Program-made: the position numbers and the translations under genes
In this document: positions 41,701-48,891 of the stretch, piece after piece
How positions within the stretch are numbered: position 1 is the stretch's first letter
Layout: every line of letters starts with the position of its first letter
DNA from: Myxococcus fulvus
GTDB lineage: Bacteria; Myxococcota; Myxococcia; Myxococcales; Myxococcaceae
Length of the DNA: 64,000 nucleotides
Assembly (NCBI RefSeq): GCF_900111765.1
Contig: NZ_FOIB01000001.1
Location: 248,001 to 312,000 of the forward strand
Direction: 5' to 3'
Notes under the pieces: model-generated
What the model saw: the letters and a program-made list of their open reading frames with translations, nothing else
What the model was told of the DNA's origin: nothing
Database searches by the model: none

Positions 41701-42975
41701 CAGCCTCGTGTTGGTGGTGCCAGCCACCACGCACTGGTTGGTGGCCGTCCCCTGGGGGTTGTCGGCGCTGCAGCTGTCCTGGTAGGGGCAGCCGATGTTG
41801 CGCTCGGCCACGACGGCGTCGCCCGACATGTTCTGGTCCAGGTTCCAGGCGGACTTGGAGAAGAACACGTTGATGGGCGTCTGCAGGTGCAGCTGGCACT
41901 TGCCCGCGGCGTCCTGCTTCAAGCACGGATAGACGGTGCCCTCGTTCGGGCCGTGGTTGGAGTTGTAGTAGACGATGAGGAAGAAGACGATCTCCCGGTT
42001 GCCCTGGATGGTGCCCAGGTCCACCGTGCGGTCGCCGAGGTCGATCTTGTCCGCGGGGTCCGGCGCCGGCAGCGGCACGCCGCGGTTGTCATACGTGCTG
42101 ACGTTGTAGTCGGGGACCGCGTCGTAATCGATGGAGGCGTCCTTGACCGGCGTCATGCCGAGGAAGGTGGTCGTGCCGTCGTCGTCGTCCGCGAGCAGGA
42201 ACACCATCTGCCCGATGCCCTTGCGGCCGTTCTTGTCGTCCGAGGGCTCCAGCAGGTTGGGGATGCGCGGGAAGAGACCTCTGTCGGAATAGTCATCGGT
42301 GGCGGCGCTGCCGCCGCTCTGGGACGTGCCGACGATGTCCGTGTCGATGTGCGTGGAGCCCAAGCCCGGACGGGCATCCGCGAGGCCGTTGTTTCCGGTG
42401 ACGCGCCGATAGGTCTTCGCGCAGGTCGCCTTCATCGAGATGGCCGGCTCGGTGTAATCCTCTCCATCCGAGGTGAAGGTCTTGTCGCCACAGCGGCGGT
42501 CGGCCGGGTCTCCGATGAATTCCCGCGCCTTGGGGCCCGACTGGGGCGCGATGTTGAAGAGGTCCTCGTGCAGGTCGAGGACGCCATTGCTGTTCGAGTC
42601 GACCAGCTCACCGGTCGGGCCCAGGTACTTCGCGGCCTGGTCCAGGTACATGTAGCCCAGCGCGTGCGAGGCGCCTGCGGACTCGAACACGTAGCTGATG
42701 GTGACGCGCTGGTCGTACGGGAAGACGATCTTCTCGGGGTTGAGCTTCTCGGGCGGCAGCAACTGGATGTCGGCGTCGCCGCTGCGGCCGGAGCCGATGA
42801 GCTTCAGCTCCTTGGGGAAGGTCATCTGGCCCAGGTCGTTCTCGGCGTTGCCGAAGCCGGGCTGCTTGTCCTGCGCCAGGTTGTCCTTGCAGAGCTGGGC
42901 CAGGCCGTCATCGGCGAGCGCGGCGGGCGTGGCCAGCAGGAGGAGCGTCGAGAGTGCTCGGTGGAGGGCTTTCAT
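38725..42975 (-). CDS. pilY1: PilY1-type pilus tip adhesin
   Basis: 1416 aa with signal peptide (TLLLLATPAALA). The N-terminal half includes a DUF4114-like segment (PFRWILGFEDIPGGGDRDFNDVVF) and the C-terminal ~500 residues look like the PilY1 beta-propeller. Two likely calcium sites are visible. One is an EF-hand loop at residues 126-137, D-S-N-S-N-G-V-L-D-L-H-E. The other is D-L-N-R-D-G-H-Y-D at about 1159-1167, the PilY1-type DxNxDGxxD. PilY1 caps the pilus tip and with minor pilins primes type IVa pilus assembly for gliding (S-motility in Myxococcus). It is flanked by tfcP-like and pilV genes with 4-bp overlaps. Confidence 0.92.
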   Translation of the reverse strand: MKALHRALSTLLLLATPAALADDGLAQLCKDNLAQDKQPGFGNAENDLGQMTFPKELKLIGSGRSGDADIQLLPPEKLNPEKIVFPYDQRVTISYVFESAGASHALGYMYLDQAAKYLGPTGELVDSNSNGVLDLHEDLFNIAPQSGPKAREFIGDPADRRCGDKTFTSDGEDYTEPAISMKATCAKTYRRVTGNNGLADARPGLGSTHIDTDIVGTSQSGGSAATDDYSDRGLFPRIPNLLEPSDDKNGRKGIGQMVFLLADDDDGTTTFLGMTPVKDASIDYDAVPDYNVSTYDNRGVPLPAPDPADKIDLGDRTVDLGTIQGNREIVFFLIVYYNSNHGPNEGTVYPCLKQDAAGKCQLHLQTPINVFFSKSAWNLDQNMSGDAVVAERNIGCPYQDSCSADNPQGTATNQCVVAGTTNTRLCGWLDDDTLYRLKNEATYGNLVMPKERAKIDRPGGTRNALPHVIVGAPSTDPFRWILGFEDIPGGGDRDFNDVVFVINKVNGGTFRSASLSNDIDLSDAEDFVITKVRFTRYDDVAPAPAHMCSTPPCWTEETPGACSVPGRAPPSITYSVAVDCHTFEFVGGVYVKKPNPNRTWIPVQFDTGNANVKELDLLEMGFTGSQLCWKVDITSPDDRCVPVVDNVNVGYQAVRSGSYSRSSPSTVGNAILWGVNETPGSAWGKNWPGVGMPEASTRLYDGRKDYSLRGRLYFRSLYDPENTNLTNVVERWDGGRVMAMTLRNEDPLNRTIYTMKPDQSRTTLADDMTVANSVAFPDSLCNQIDAGKRIFDMNSDGKCGTPTMAPGARITDGFNDRNVFREWLYGWEDHQLPGATNVKRPWAMGGINLSTVAVAVPPYLDNWAMNAMPAERDVYRRNFMSKLNERPTVAYVGTMTGVLHAFDSGAFRLNGKDECSDDIMLRGYFMHSGANCATPIAPRQYGSGKELFAYMPGGLLKDYVYHYVKYAGSGTKPKPTMDASPTLANVDFGGLGEAWTPATATTALQRPLKGARTTLVSATGKNSPIIFALDVTHPSTGPGAPRADYPMPLWEYNLKNDALLDAFTDEADDDDDVLLPDQTGSRHPASVTRIQWGASDTTGTWAAIIGTDFKPTTGRAGTLYLLDMKTGKPLQRGTGKGAHAGVITLDEGSGIAGASAMLDLNRDGHYDVMYVPTTAGSVYRINLDSVDSTRTYGRQVRTCRVASAPVAASTHVDAASNPAGTAHHQQIHSNLAVKVLRDTAKPVVRIYFGTGDNPDEIGDGPPNKEAYRYHLMAFEDPNPDGTKPCVLLDPLWVQPLDPGQAVWGGVSLSGDKVFTTTAVGAAADVCNLSETTSGRFYTATQSPDGGGKTTMTSSVLVGHGTSAPVVHDEHVFILPATGQPLLVGEKNKWNNGAANSGETRSRVLIYDPIPDGRLPR

Positions 42976-43448
42976 CGGGACTTCCCCTGGGCCGGCTTGT
43001 AGGTCTGGATGCCGTCGGTCCGCTGCTGCGCGCGGCGGGTCTCGAGGTCCTTCTGGAGCTGCTCGCGCAGCCGCTCGTCCAGAGGCGGCGAAGGCGGGCG
43101 GGAGCTGGTCTTGAGATAGGCCAGCAGCGCGTCCATCTCCGTCGGAGACATCCCTCGCGTGTCGCAGCGGGTGTCGTCCTTGACGCGATGGGGGTTGGCA
43201 ATCCAGGTGCGCAGCTCCGCGCTGGGCGTCTGGCGCACCTTGCTGGTGAGCTCCACCCGCTTCTCACCCGCGGGACGTGACTTCTGCTTCATCTGCGCTC
43301 CCCCCGCCTTCTTGAGGGTCGCGGCCGAGGGCTGTGGCGTGAGGGTGTGGCAGCCGACACAGGCCTTTTGGAAGATGCGCTCTCCTTCGGGAGTCGCCGC
43401 GGCGAATCCTGGCAGGAGCAACAACGCGAGGAGCAAAGGGCGTTTCAT
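42972..43448 (-). CDS. tfcP: TfcP-like cytochrome c for PilY1
   Basis: 158 aa. Signal peptide, then one c-type haem site C30-V-G-C33-H34. In class I cytochromes c the sixth iron ligand is a Met a little before the last helix (here SPTEMDALLAYL); at that place this protein has Cys95 (DDTRC-DTRGM). From memory, M. xanthus TfcP is a noncanonical cytochrome c with a haem-Cys linkage that helps PilY1 bind calcium. This match in location and ligand makes TfcP the best name, but no comparison could be run. The C-terminus is a charged extension. Overlaps pilY1 by 4 bp. Confidence 0.7.
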   Translation of the reverse strand: MKRPLLLALLLLPGFAAATPEGERIFQKACVGCHTLTPQPSAATLKKAGGAQMKQKSRPAGEKRVELTSKVRQTPSAELRTWIANPHRVKDDTRCDTRGMSPTEMDALLAYLKTSSRPPSPPLDERLREQLQKDLETRRAQQRTDGIQTYKPAQGKSR

Positions 43449-43477
43449 GGATGACTCGCGGGACGGCGAGGAGTTCG

Positions 43478-44224
43478 TCAGGGAGGCGTGTTGTTGGGGA
43501 GCGTTTCGATCTGCGTGGTGTCGGGCGCGTTCTGCTCCCGCGAATTGTTGTAGTTGTTGTCAGAGCCGCAGCCGGCCATGTTGCAGCCGGGGCCGTAGGC
43601 CACCGCGCCGGTCTGGTTGGCGATGAGCGCCTGGACGACGGAGCGCGTGGGGCGGCCGTCGCGGCTCAGCACCTCGCCCACCGCGGCCACCCAGATGAGT
43701 CCGTTGGAGTCGCTGTTGGGGTTGGAGCCGGCAGGGGTGAAGTCGATGTCGTCTCGCACGAACACGCGGTAGCGGACGTTGTTCTGCTCCGGGTAGTCCG
43801 CGTAGGCGACGTTGTCCGCCCCCTGCTTCTCATGGGCGGGCATGTCATTCGGCGTCAGCCGCAGGTAGTTCCACGGGTCGCCGGGGCCGGCGGGCAGCAG
43901 CTCGTACCAGGGGGGATTGGCGCCCGCGAGGCCCAGCTCCGTCACCTCGGCGCCCGAGTTGATGATCGGCATCAGCGTGTTCTCGTAGGTGGTGGCGTCG
44001 AGCGCCGTGCGAAGCCGGATGGCCTCGCGACCCTCGGCCAGCCCCGCCTCCGCGGCGAAGAACGCCTCCTTCTGCCGGCGCGCGTCCGCCTGGGTGTCCG
44101 CCTCGCGGCCCACCACCCGGTAGCTCAGCATCACCGCCATCGTCACGACGAGCACGACGCCCAGCGCGACGAGCAGCGTGAAGCCTCCATTCGCTCGGGT
44201 TCGGGCCAGGTCTCGGTGCGTCAT
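43478..44224 (-). CDS. pilX: PilX/GspK-like minor pilin
   Basis: 248 aa. Prepilin-type N-terminus GG-FTLLVALGVVLVVTMAVML, with Val instead of Glu at +5, as in GspK-type tip pseudopilins. A coiled region READTQADARRQKEAFFAAEAGLAEG follows, typical of PilX. First gene of the minor-pilin cluster; 29 bp separate it from tfcP. Confidence 0.8.
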   Translation of the reverse strand: MTHRDLARTRANGGFTLLVALGVVLVVTMAVMLSYRVVGREADTQADARRQKEAFFAAEAGLAEGREAIRLRTALDATTYENTLMPIINSGAEVTELGLAGANPPWYELLPAGPGDPWNYLRLTPNDMPAHEKQGADNVAYADYPEQNNVRYRVFVRDDIDFTPAGSNPNSDSNGLIWVAAVGEVLSRDGRPTRSVVQALIANQTGAVAYGPGCNMAGCGSDNNYNNSREQNAPDTTQIETLPNNTPP

Positions 44225-44295
44225 CGTCGCGGCTCCTCTGCGCTCCCCCGTGCGGGGAAGGCTGGAAGTGTCGCGAACTCAGCAACTCACGTGCC

Positions 44296-44311
44296 CGCAA
44301 GGGCATACCCG
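44296..44311 (-). promoter_or_regulatory. Weak sigma-54 promoter candidate for the pil cluster
   Basis: On the minus strand CGGGTATGCCCTTGCG contains GG-N10-GC and a TTGC -12 element, about 70 bp before the pilX start. The -24 part is a poor match (GGGTAT against GGCACG). Pilus genes are often sigma-54 dependent, so it is mentioned, with low confidence. Confidence 0.25.
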
Positions 44312-44370
44312 CAACCCACTGAAATCGTTTCGGTGCGGGCTTTCGCCCTGGCGTCGCGGGTCATGGATGA

Positions 44371-44389
44371 CCTCGCAAAAAGTGCGAGG
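44371..44389. repeat. Hairpin between the Mut7-C and pilX genes
   Basis: CCTCGCA (44371-44377), 5-nt loop AAAAG, TGCGAGG (44383-44389), a perfect 7-bp stem. Two GGTGCGGGCTT repeats lie around it (about 44331 and 44404). It may end the upstream Mut7-C transcript. Confidence 0.4.
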
Positions 44390-44414
44390 TGCGACTCTTT
44401 GCGGGGTGCGGGCT

Positions 44415-45161
44415 TCAGCCCTCGAGCTCCAGAGCGCGCAGCCGGTCGATCAACGCCTGCATGCGCTCCTGGTGTGTGCCGGGCCAGAACACGCGGCGAC
44501 AGTCCCCACACTGCTGGAAGTGGGTGTACCTGCTCGCCACGTCCGGGGGGACGCGCTCGGTCACCTCATGGGGTTGGGCGGGACTCAGGAGCGCGTTGCA
44601 GGCGATGCACCGGGAAAACGGCTTCATCCGGGAGCCGAGCCCATAGCGCCGCACCACCTCGACCAGCTGCTCGGCGGGGTCTGTGGCGCGGGGGAAGTAG
44701 CCGAGGACGACCTCACCCCGCTTGAGCACGCCAAGGTCCCGGGTCAGCAGGACGCGCCCCTCGGTGCTCGAGATTCGCGCCAGCTCGGGGTCGTCGAAGT
44801 CGTTGCGCCAAAGGGTGTCGAAGCCGAGCATCCGCAGGAAGCCCGACAGCCGCCCCAGGCCCACGTCGAGCACGAAGCGCGGCATCCCCTCGACGTGTCC
44901 GAGCGCTGGGAAGGCCTCGATGTGGGCTCCGGGTGTCACCCGGTGCGTGAGCGCCACGGGTGCTCCGTCGACGAGCACCCGGTCCAGCTCGGGATGCGGC
45001 GGACCGAGTGACTCGATGAGGTCCTTGATCGACGGCGAGCCCAGGGGAGCCACCTGCAGCTGCGTGCCCCGCTTCTCCGGCGTGACGAAGTCGTTCAGCC
45101 TTCCATGAAGTCGGACGGTCACCACGGTGCGTTGCTCCCGTTTGCGTGACGCGGAGGACAC
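44415..45161 (-). CDS. Mut7-C RNase-domain protein with ubiquitin-like N-terminus
   Basis: 248 aa. Residues ~14-90 are a beta-grasp ubiquitin-like domain (VRLHGRLNDFVTPEKR). Residues ~93-240 are Mut7-C, a PIN-like RNase fold with Asp residues in FVLDVGLGRLSGFLRMLGFD and LLTRDLGVL, ending in a zinc ribbon C-I-A-C ... C-G-D-C and FWPGTHQERM. This fusion is known in bacteria. Its nuclease activity has not been shown for most members. Divergent from the EEP lipoprotein gene. Confidence 0.85.
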   Translation of the reverse strand: MSSASRKREQRTVVTVRLHGRLNDFVTPEKRGTQLQVAPLGSPSIKDLIESLGPPHPELDRVLVDGAPVALTHRVTPGAHIEAFPALGHVEGMPRFVLDVGLGRLSGFLRMLGFDTLWRNDFDDPELARISSTEGRVLLTRDLGVLKRGEVVLGYFPRATDPAEQLVEVVRRYGLGSRMKPFSRCIACNALLSPAQPHEVTERVPPDVASRYTHFQQCGDCRRVFWPGTHQERMQALIDRLRALELEG

Positions 45162-45337
45162 GGTCCCTGGCCCGTGGGACGACCCCTGCTCGCGATTTTC
45201 ACCGCTGTAAATATACGATTTGGCGGTACGTAGCGGGACTGCGGGCCTGACGCACTCCTATACTCCCGGCCCCGTCGGCGCGTCGTCGCAGCCGAGGACC
45301 ACCTCTTGAATCGTCTCCACGGAAGCAGGCAGAGCGA

Positions 45338-46951
45338 ATGAAGAAGACCCTTTCCTATCTGGCGTGCGCGGTGGTCTCGCTCACGGTTTTCGCTCTGGCA
45401 TGTGGTGAGTCGGATCCTCCGAAGACGCCGCTCCCGTTGCCGGATGGCGGCGTGATGTGGGCCGAGTGCAATCCCCAGCAGGACGGTGGTGGCTGCGGCG
45501 CTGGTGAGGAGTGCCGCTTCGTCCCGTTCTACGACCGCTCCGTCTGTGTCCGGCCGTGTGATGAGCAGGGCGCCTGTGGTCAGGCCGAGGCGGCGTGCTG
45601 TCCCACCGGCGAGGCGCGTGACGGGGGTGACGCCACCTTCTGTCTGCCGACCGAGGTGTGCGAGGCCACTCCAGACGCGGGCGCGGGTGATGCGGGCGAG
45701 GATGGTGGCTCGCTGACCGACGACGGCGGGACGCTCGAGGACGCGGGACCGAGCACGGAGACCGACGCGGGCACGCCGGATGCGGGCGGCCCGGTCATCG
45801 TGGACGACGCGGGTACGACGACCGACGCGGGTGGTCCGGTCATCGTGGACGACGCCGGCACGACGACGGACGCGGGGGGTCCGGTCATCGTGGACGACGC
45901 GGGCACGACGGACGCGGGTGGTCCGGTCATCGTGGACGACGCGGGCACGACGATTGATGCGGGCACGCCCGTGGACGCGGGTCCTGGCACGACGGACGAC
46001 GCGGGGACGACGGTTGACGCGGGTTCTCCCATCGACGCGGGCCCCGGCCCGACGGACGACGCGGGCACGACGATTGACGCGGGCTCCCCCGTGGACGCGG
46101 GCACGCCGGACGCGGGCTCGACGGACGCCGGGTCGCCGACGGACGGTGGTCCCGCGCCGGGCACCTACACGAACATCCGTGTCATGGCGGCGAACCTGTC
46201 GAGCGGGAACGGCCAGGACTACGACCCGGGCCACGGCATCCGCCTGATGCAGGGCGTGGACCCCGACGTCGTGCTCATCCAGGAGTTCAATTACAAGAGT
46301 GACTCGGTGGCGGACATCACCTCGCTGGTGAACCAGGTGGGCCCGGGCTTCCACTACTACCGGGAGGGCGGCGCGCAGATTCCGAACGGCGTCATCAGCC
46401 GCTGGCCCATCCTCGCGTCCGGCGAGTGGAAGGACCCGGAGGTCGACAACCGCGACTTCGCCTGGGCGCGCATCGACATCCCGGGTCCCAAGGACCTGTG
46501 GGTCGTCAGCGTGCACCTGCTGACCCGCAGCTCCGGCGCGCGCAACACCGAGGCCGCTGAAATCGTCAGCAAGGTCAGGGGGAATGTCCCGGAGAGCGAC
46601 TACCTGGTCATCGGCGGTGACTTCAACACGGACAGCTTCAGCGAGAGCTGCTTCACCACCTTCAAGAACGTGGTTGTCACCAGCGCCCCGTACCCCGCGG
46701 ACAAGAACGGCAAGACGGGCACCAACGCCAGCCGCGAGAAGCCCTATGACCACGTCCTGGTCGATGCGGACCTGAACCAGTACCGCACGCCCACGGTCAT
46801 CGGCTCCAACTCGTTCCCCAACGGCCTCGTGCTCGACAGCCGCGTCTACACCCCGCTGTCGGACATCGCTCCGGTGCAGTCCAACGACAGCGGCGCTCCC
46901 AGCATGCAGCACATGGGCGTCATCAAGGACTTCCGCGTCCCCGCCTTCTAA
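45338..46951 (+). CDS. EEP-family lipoprotein with long Asp-Ala-Gly repeat linker
   Basis: 537 aa. Lipobox VFALAC, Cys22. Residues ~40-110 form a Cys-rich module (CNPQQDGGGCGAGEEC). Residues ~111-275 are a low-complexity linker, including four near-identical DAGGPVIVDDAGTT(T) units (15 aa, 45 bp; DNA 45779-45955). Residues ~279-537 are an endonuclease/exonuclease/phosphatase domain: VLIQEFN, VVSVHLLT, VIGGDFNTDS and YDHVLVDAD give the catalytic E, H, D-x-N and D-H residues. Probably hydrolyses DNA, sugar-phosphates or phospholipids outside the cell. The linker could span the envelope or extend from it. Confidence 0.88.
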   Translation: MKKTLSYLACAVVSLTVFALACGESDPPKTPLPLPDGGVMWAECNPQQDGGGCGAGEECRFVPFYDRSVCVRPCDEQGACGQAEAACCPTGEARDGGDATFCLPTEVCEATPDAGAGDAGEDGGSLTDDGGTLEDAGPSTETDAGTPDAGGPVIVDDAGTTTDAGGPVIVDDAGTTTDAGGPVIVDDAGTTDAGGPVIVDDAGTTIDAGTPVDAGPGTTDDAGTTVDAGSPIDAGPGPTDDAGTTIDAGSPVDAGTPDAGSTDAGSPTDGGPAPGTYTNIRVMAANLSSGNGQDYDPGHGIRLMQGVDPDVVLIQEFNYKSDSVADITSLVNQVGPGFHYYREGGAQIPNGVISRWPILASGEWKDPEVDNRDFAWARIDIPGPKDLWVVSVHLLTRSSGARNTEAAEIVSKVRGNVPESDYLVIGGDFNTDSFSESCFTTFKNVVVTSAPYPADKNGKTGTNASREKPYDHVLVDADLNQYRTPTVIGSNSFPNGLVLDSRVYTPLSDIAPVQSNDSGAPSMQHMGVIKDFRVPAF

Positions 46952-46967
46952 CGGGACGCGGTGCGCG

Positions 46968-46995
46968 CGCGGCGGCTCCGAGAAGGGCCGCCGCG
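46968..46995. terminator. Bidirectional terminator hairpin
   Basis: Perfect 9-bp stem CGCGGCGGC (46968-46976) with GCCGCCGCG (46987-46995), 10-nt loop, between convergent EEP and DUF1279 genes. Confidence 0.6.
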
Positions 46996-47003
46996 TGCTC
47001 CGC

Positions 47004-47381
47004 TCAGAAGTTCCACTTGTGCTTGTTGCGCTCGATGAAGCGCGCCACCGGCGGGATTCGCGCGATGAGCGGCGTGAGCACGAACACCGCCGCGAACCGC
47101 AGCGGCTTCACCACCTGCGACGCCACATAGGCCGCCGCCCAGGTGCCCGCCTGCTCGCCCGTGCCGGACGGCTGGAAGCCCATCCGGATGGCGACATAGA
47201 AGCCCACCACCACCAGGCCGAGGATGACGTAGTTCGTCACCAACGCCAGCGGGCCGTACTCCAGCATCAGCGTCTTGAAGCGCTCCATCAACGAGGGCTT
47301 CCCGGCCTTCGCCGCGGGAGTCGTTGTGGGTGGGGGCGTGTCGGAGACTGAAGGATTCACGTCGGGCTCAACAGGCGGCAT
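47004..47381 (-). CDS. DUF1279-like small membrane protein
   Basis: 125 aa from ATG 47381; the frame is open to 48641 only because it runs antisense to lspA. A Pro/Thr-rich N-terminus precedes two hydrophobic segments: YGPLALVTNYVILGLVVVGF and LRFAAVFVLTPLIARIPPV. The blocks LEYGPLAL and VVKPLRFAAVFVLTP fit DUF1279 (FAM210-like). Function unknown. The gene diverges from lspA. Confidence 0.72.
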   Translation of the reverse strand: MPPVEPDVNPSVSDTPPPTTTPAAKAGKPSLMERFKTLMLEYGPLALVTNYVILGLVVVGFYVAIRMGFQPSGTGEQAGTWAAAYVASQVVKPLRFAAVFVLTPLIARIPPVARFIERNKHKWNF

Positions 47382-47501
47382 GTCCACACCATGCCCCAAA
47401 CGAGCGACGTCCGGGAAACAGAGCATGCTGCCCACCGGGGGCCGGTCGGCCCTCCGGGTTGTCAGGGCTTGGGGGGGCGGGTTAAGGGATTGGGACGCGT
47501 C

Positions 47502-48128
47502 ATGAAAGCCTCCCTCCGCCTCCTCATTCTCGTGGCCACCACGGTCCTCGTCGCGGACCAGGTGACCAAGTATCTGGCTGTGTCCCGGTTGACGGATGCC
47601 CTGGACGGGCGTGAAGGGCTGGCCCGGGTGACGGGCTACTTCGCCATCCACAACCTCGACAACGACCCGCCCCGCGAGGACGGCGAGCGCAGCGTGCTGC
47701 GGCCCCACCGCTTCGTGGAGGACTACTGGCACTTCCGCTACGTGGAGAACCCGGGCGCGGCGTGGGGCATGTTCGCCAACCTGCCCGACAGCGTGCGGCG
47801 CACGTTCTTCCACGTGGTGAGCGTGGCGGCGCTGGCCTTCATCTTCCTGATGTACCGCCGCACCCCGGTGGACCAGCAGCTGGCGCGCCTGGCGCTGGCG
47901 CTCATCACCGGCGGCGCGCTGGGCAACTTCCTGGACCGGCTGATTCGCGGCTATGTCATCGACTTCATCGACTGGCATTGGCGCAACCAGCCGGGCATGC
48001 GCTGGCCCACCTTCAACGTCGCGGACGCGGCCATCTGTGTGGGCGTGGCCTTCATGCTGCTGGACTCGCTGAAGGTGCGCCGCCCGGAGGCCGTTGCCGC
48101 GCCGCTCGCCCAGAGCCCCAATCCGTGA
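47502..48128 (+). CDS. lspA: Signal peptidase II, copy 1
   Basis: 208 aa from ATG 47502. Four membrane spans. Conserved blocks: DQVTKY near the first span, VENPGAAWGMF, and the catalytic-Asp segments GALGNFLDRLIRGYVIDFID and FNVADAAICVG. It cleaves the signal peptide of diacylglyceryl-prolipoproteins before the lipidated Cys. A ~40-residue insert (REGLARV to RPHRFVEDY) between spans 1 and 2 distinguishes it from standard LspA (about 165 aa). The second lspA follows after 33 bp and lgt after that, a lipoprotein-maturation cluster. Confidence 0.95.
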   Translation: MKASLRLLILVATTVLVADQVTKYLAVSRLTDALDGREGLARVTGYFAIHNLDNDPPREDGERSVLRPHRFVEDYWHFRYVENPGAAWGMFANLPDSVRRTFFHVVSVAALAFIFLMYRRTPVDQQLARLALALITGGALGNFLDRLIRGYVIDFIDWHWRNQPGMRWPTFNVADAAICVGVAFMLLDSLKVRRPEAVAAPLAQSPNP

Positions 48129-48161
48129 CGGGTGGGGGCCGGGTGGTGTAAGCCCAGGCCC

Positions 48162-48773
48162 GTGCCTCGCAAATACGTCATCCTCCTCGCCGTCACCCTG
48201 GGCGTCATCGCCCTGGACCAGTGGACGAAGTATCTCGTCGTCCGTGAGCTGACCTCCCAGATGCAGGGGCAGGAGACGCTGGGCGGCCGGCTGGGCGCCA
48301 TGTTCAGCGCGCCGCCCGAGCGCGGCTTCGACGGGCTGCACTACCGCTCCCGTCGCAGCATCGAGGTGTCGGAGTCCTTCTTCCGCCTGCGCTACGCGGA
48401 GAACCCGGGCGCGGCGTGGGGCCTGTTCAGGAACCTCCCGCCCGAGCAGCGCGGCCCGCTCTTCCACGTGGTGAGCCTGGGCGCGGTGGTCCTCATCGTC
48501 TTCTACTTCCGCAAGCTGTCCGGCTCGGACCCGGAGGAGAAGTGGGCGCTGTGGGGCCTGCCGCTCGTGCTGGGCGGCGCGCTGGGCAACTACATCGACC
48601 GGCTGGCCCGGGGCTTCGTCATCGACTTCCTGGAGGCCCACTGGTTCGACAAGGCGGCGTGGCCGTCCTTCAACGTCGCCGACGCGGCCATCTGCGTGGG
48701 CGTGGGCCTGCTGCTGGTGGACGCGTTCGTGCGCAAGGAGAAGCCCGCACCGGCGCCCACCAAGGCCGCCTGA
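48162..48773 (+). CDS. lspA: Signal peptidase II, copy 2
   Basis: 203 aa from GTG 48162, which follows CAGGCCC; GTG 48132 is less likely. Same motifs as copy 1: DQWTKY, AENPGAAWGLF, GALGNYIDRLARGFVIDFLE and FNVADAAICVG. A ~45-residue insert between spans 1 and 2 differs in sequence from that of copy 1, so the two probably have separate substrates or roles. From memory, tandem lspA copies are known in Myxococcus. The lgt gene starts 118 bp downstream. Confidence 0.95.
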   Translation: MPRKYVILLAVTLGVIALDQWTKYLVVRELTSQMQGQETLGGRLGAMFSAPPERGFDGLHYRSRRSIEVSESFFRLRYAENPGAAWGLFRNLPPEQRGPLFHVVSLGAVVLIVFYFRKLSGSDPEEKWALWGLPLVLGGALGNYIDRLARGFVIDFLEAHWFDKAAWPSFNVADAAICVGVGLLLVDAFVRKEKPAPAPTKAA

Positions 48774-48891
48774 GCGTCACCTCGCCGGAGGGCCGCCCGA
48801 GCGGGCCGGCGCGCTCCCCGCCTTGCTCCGACGCGTGGCGCGGATAGCCTCCCGCGCGCACGCCGCCCCTCTCGTCCGCCGGCAGGTCTCC

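Noticed and set aside
38866-43002. 1378-codon plus-strand frame
   Set aside because: Antisense shadow of pilY1; no motif or signal.
45779-45955. Possible minisatellite outside genes
   Set aside because: It lies in frame in the EEP lipoprotein linker.
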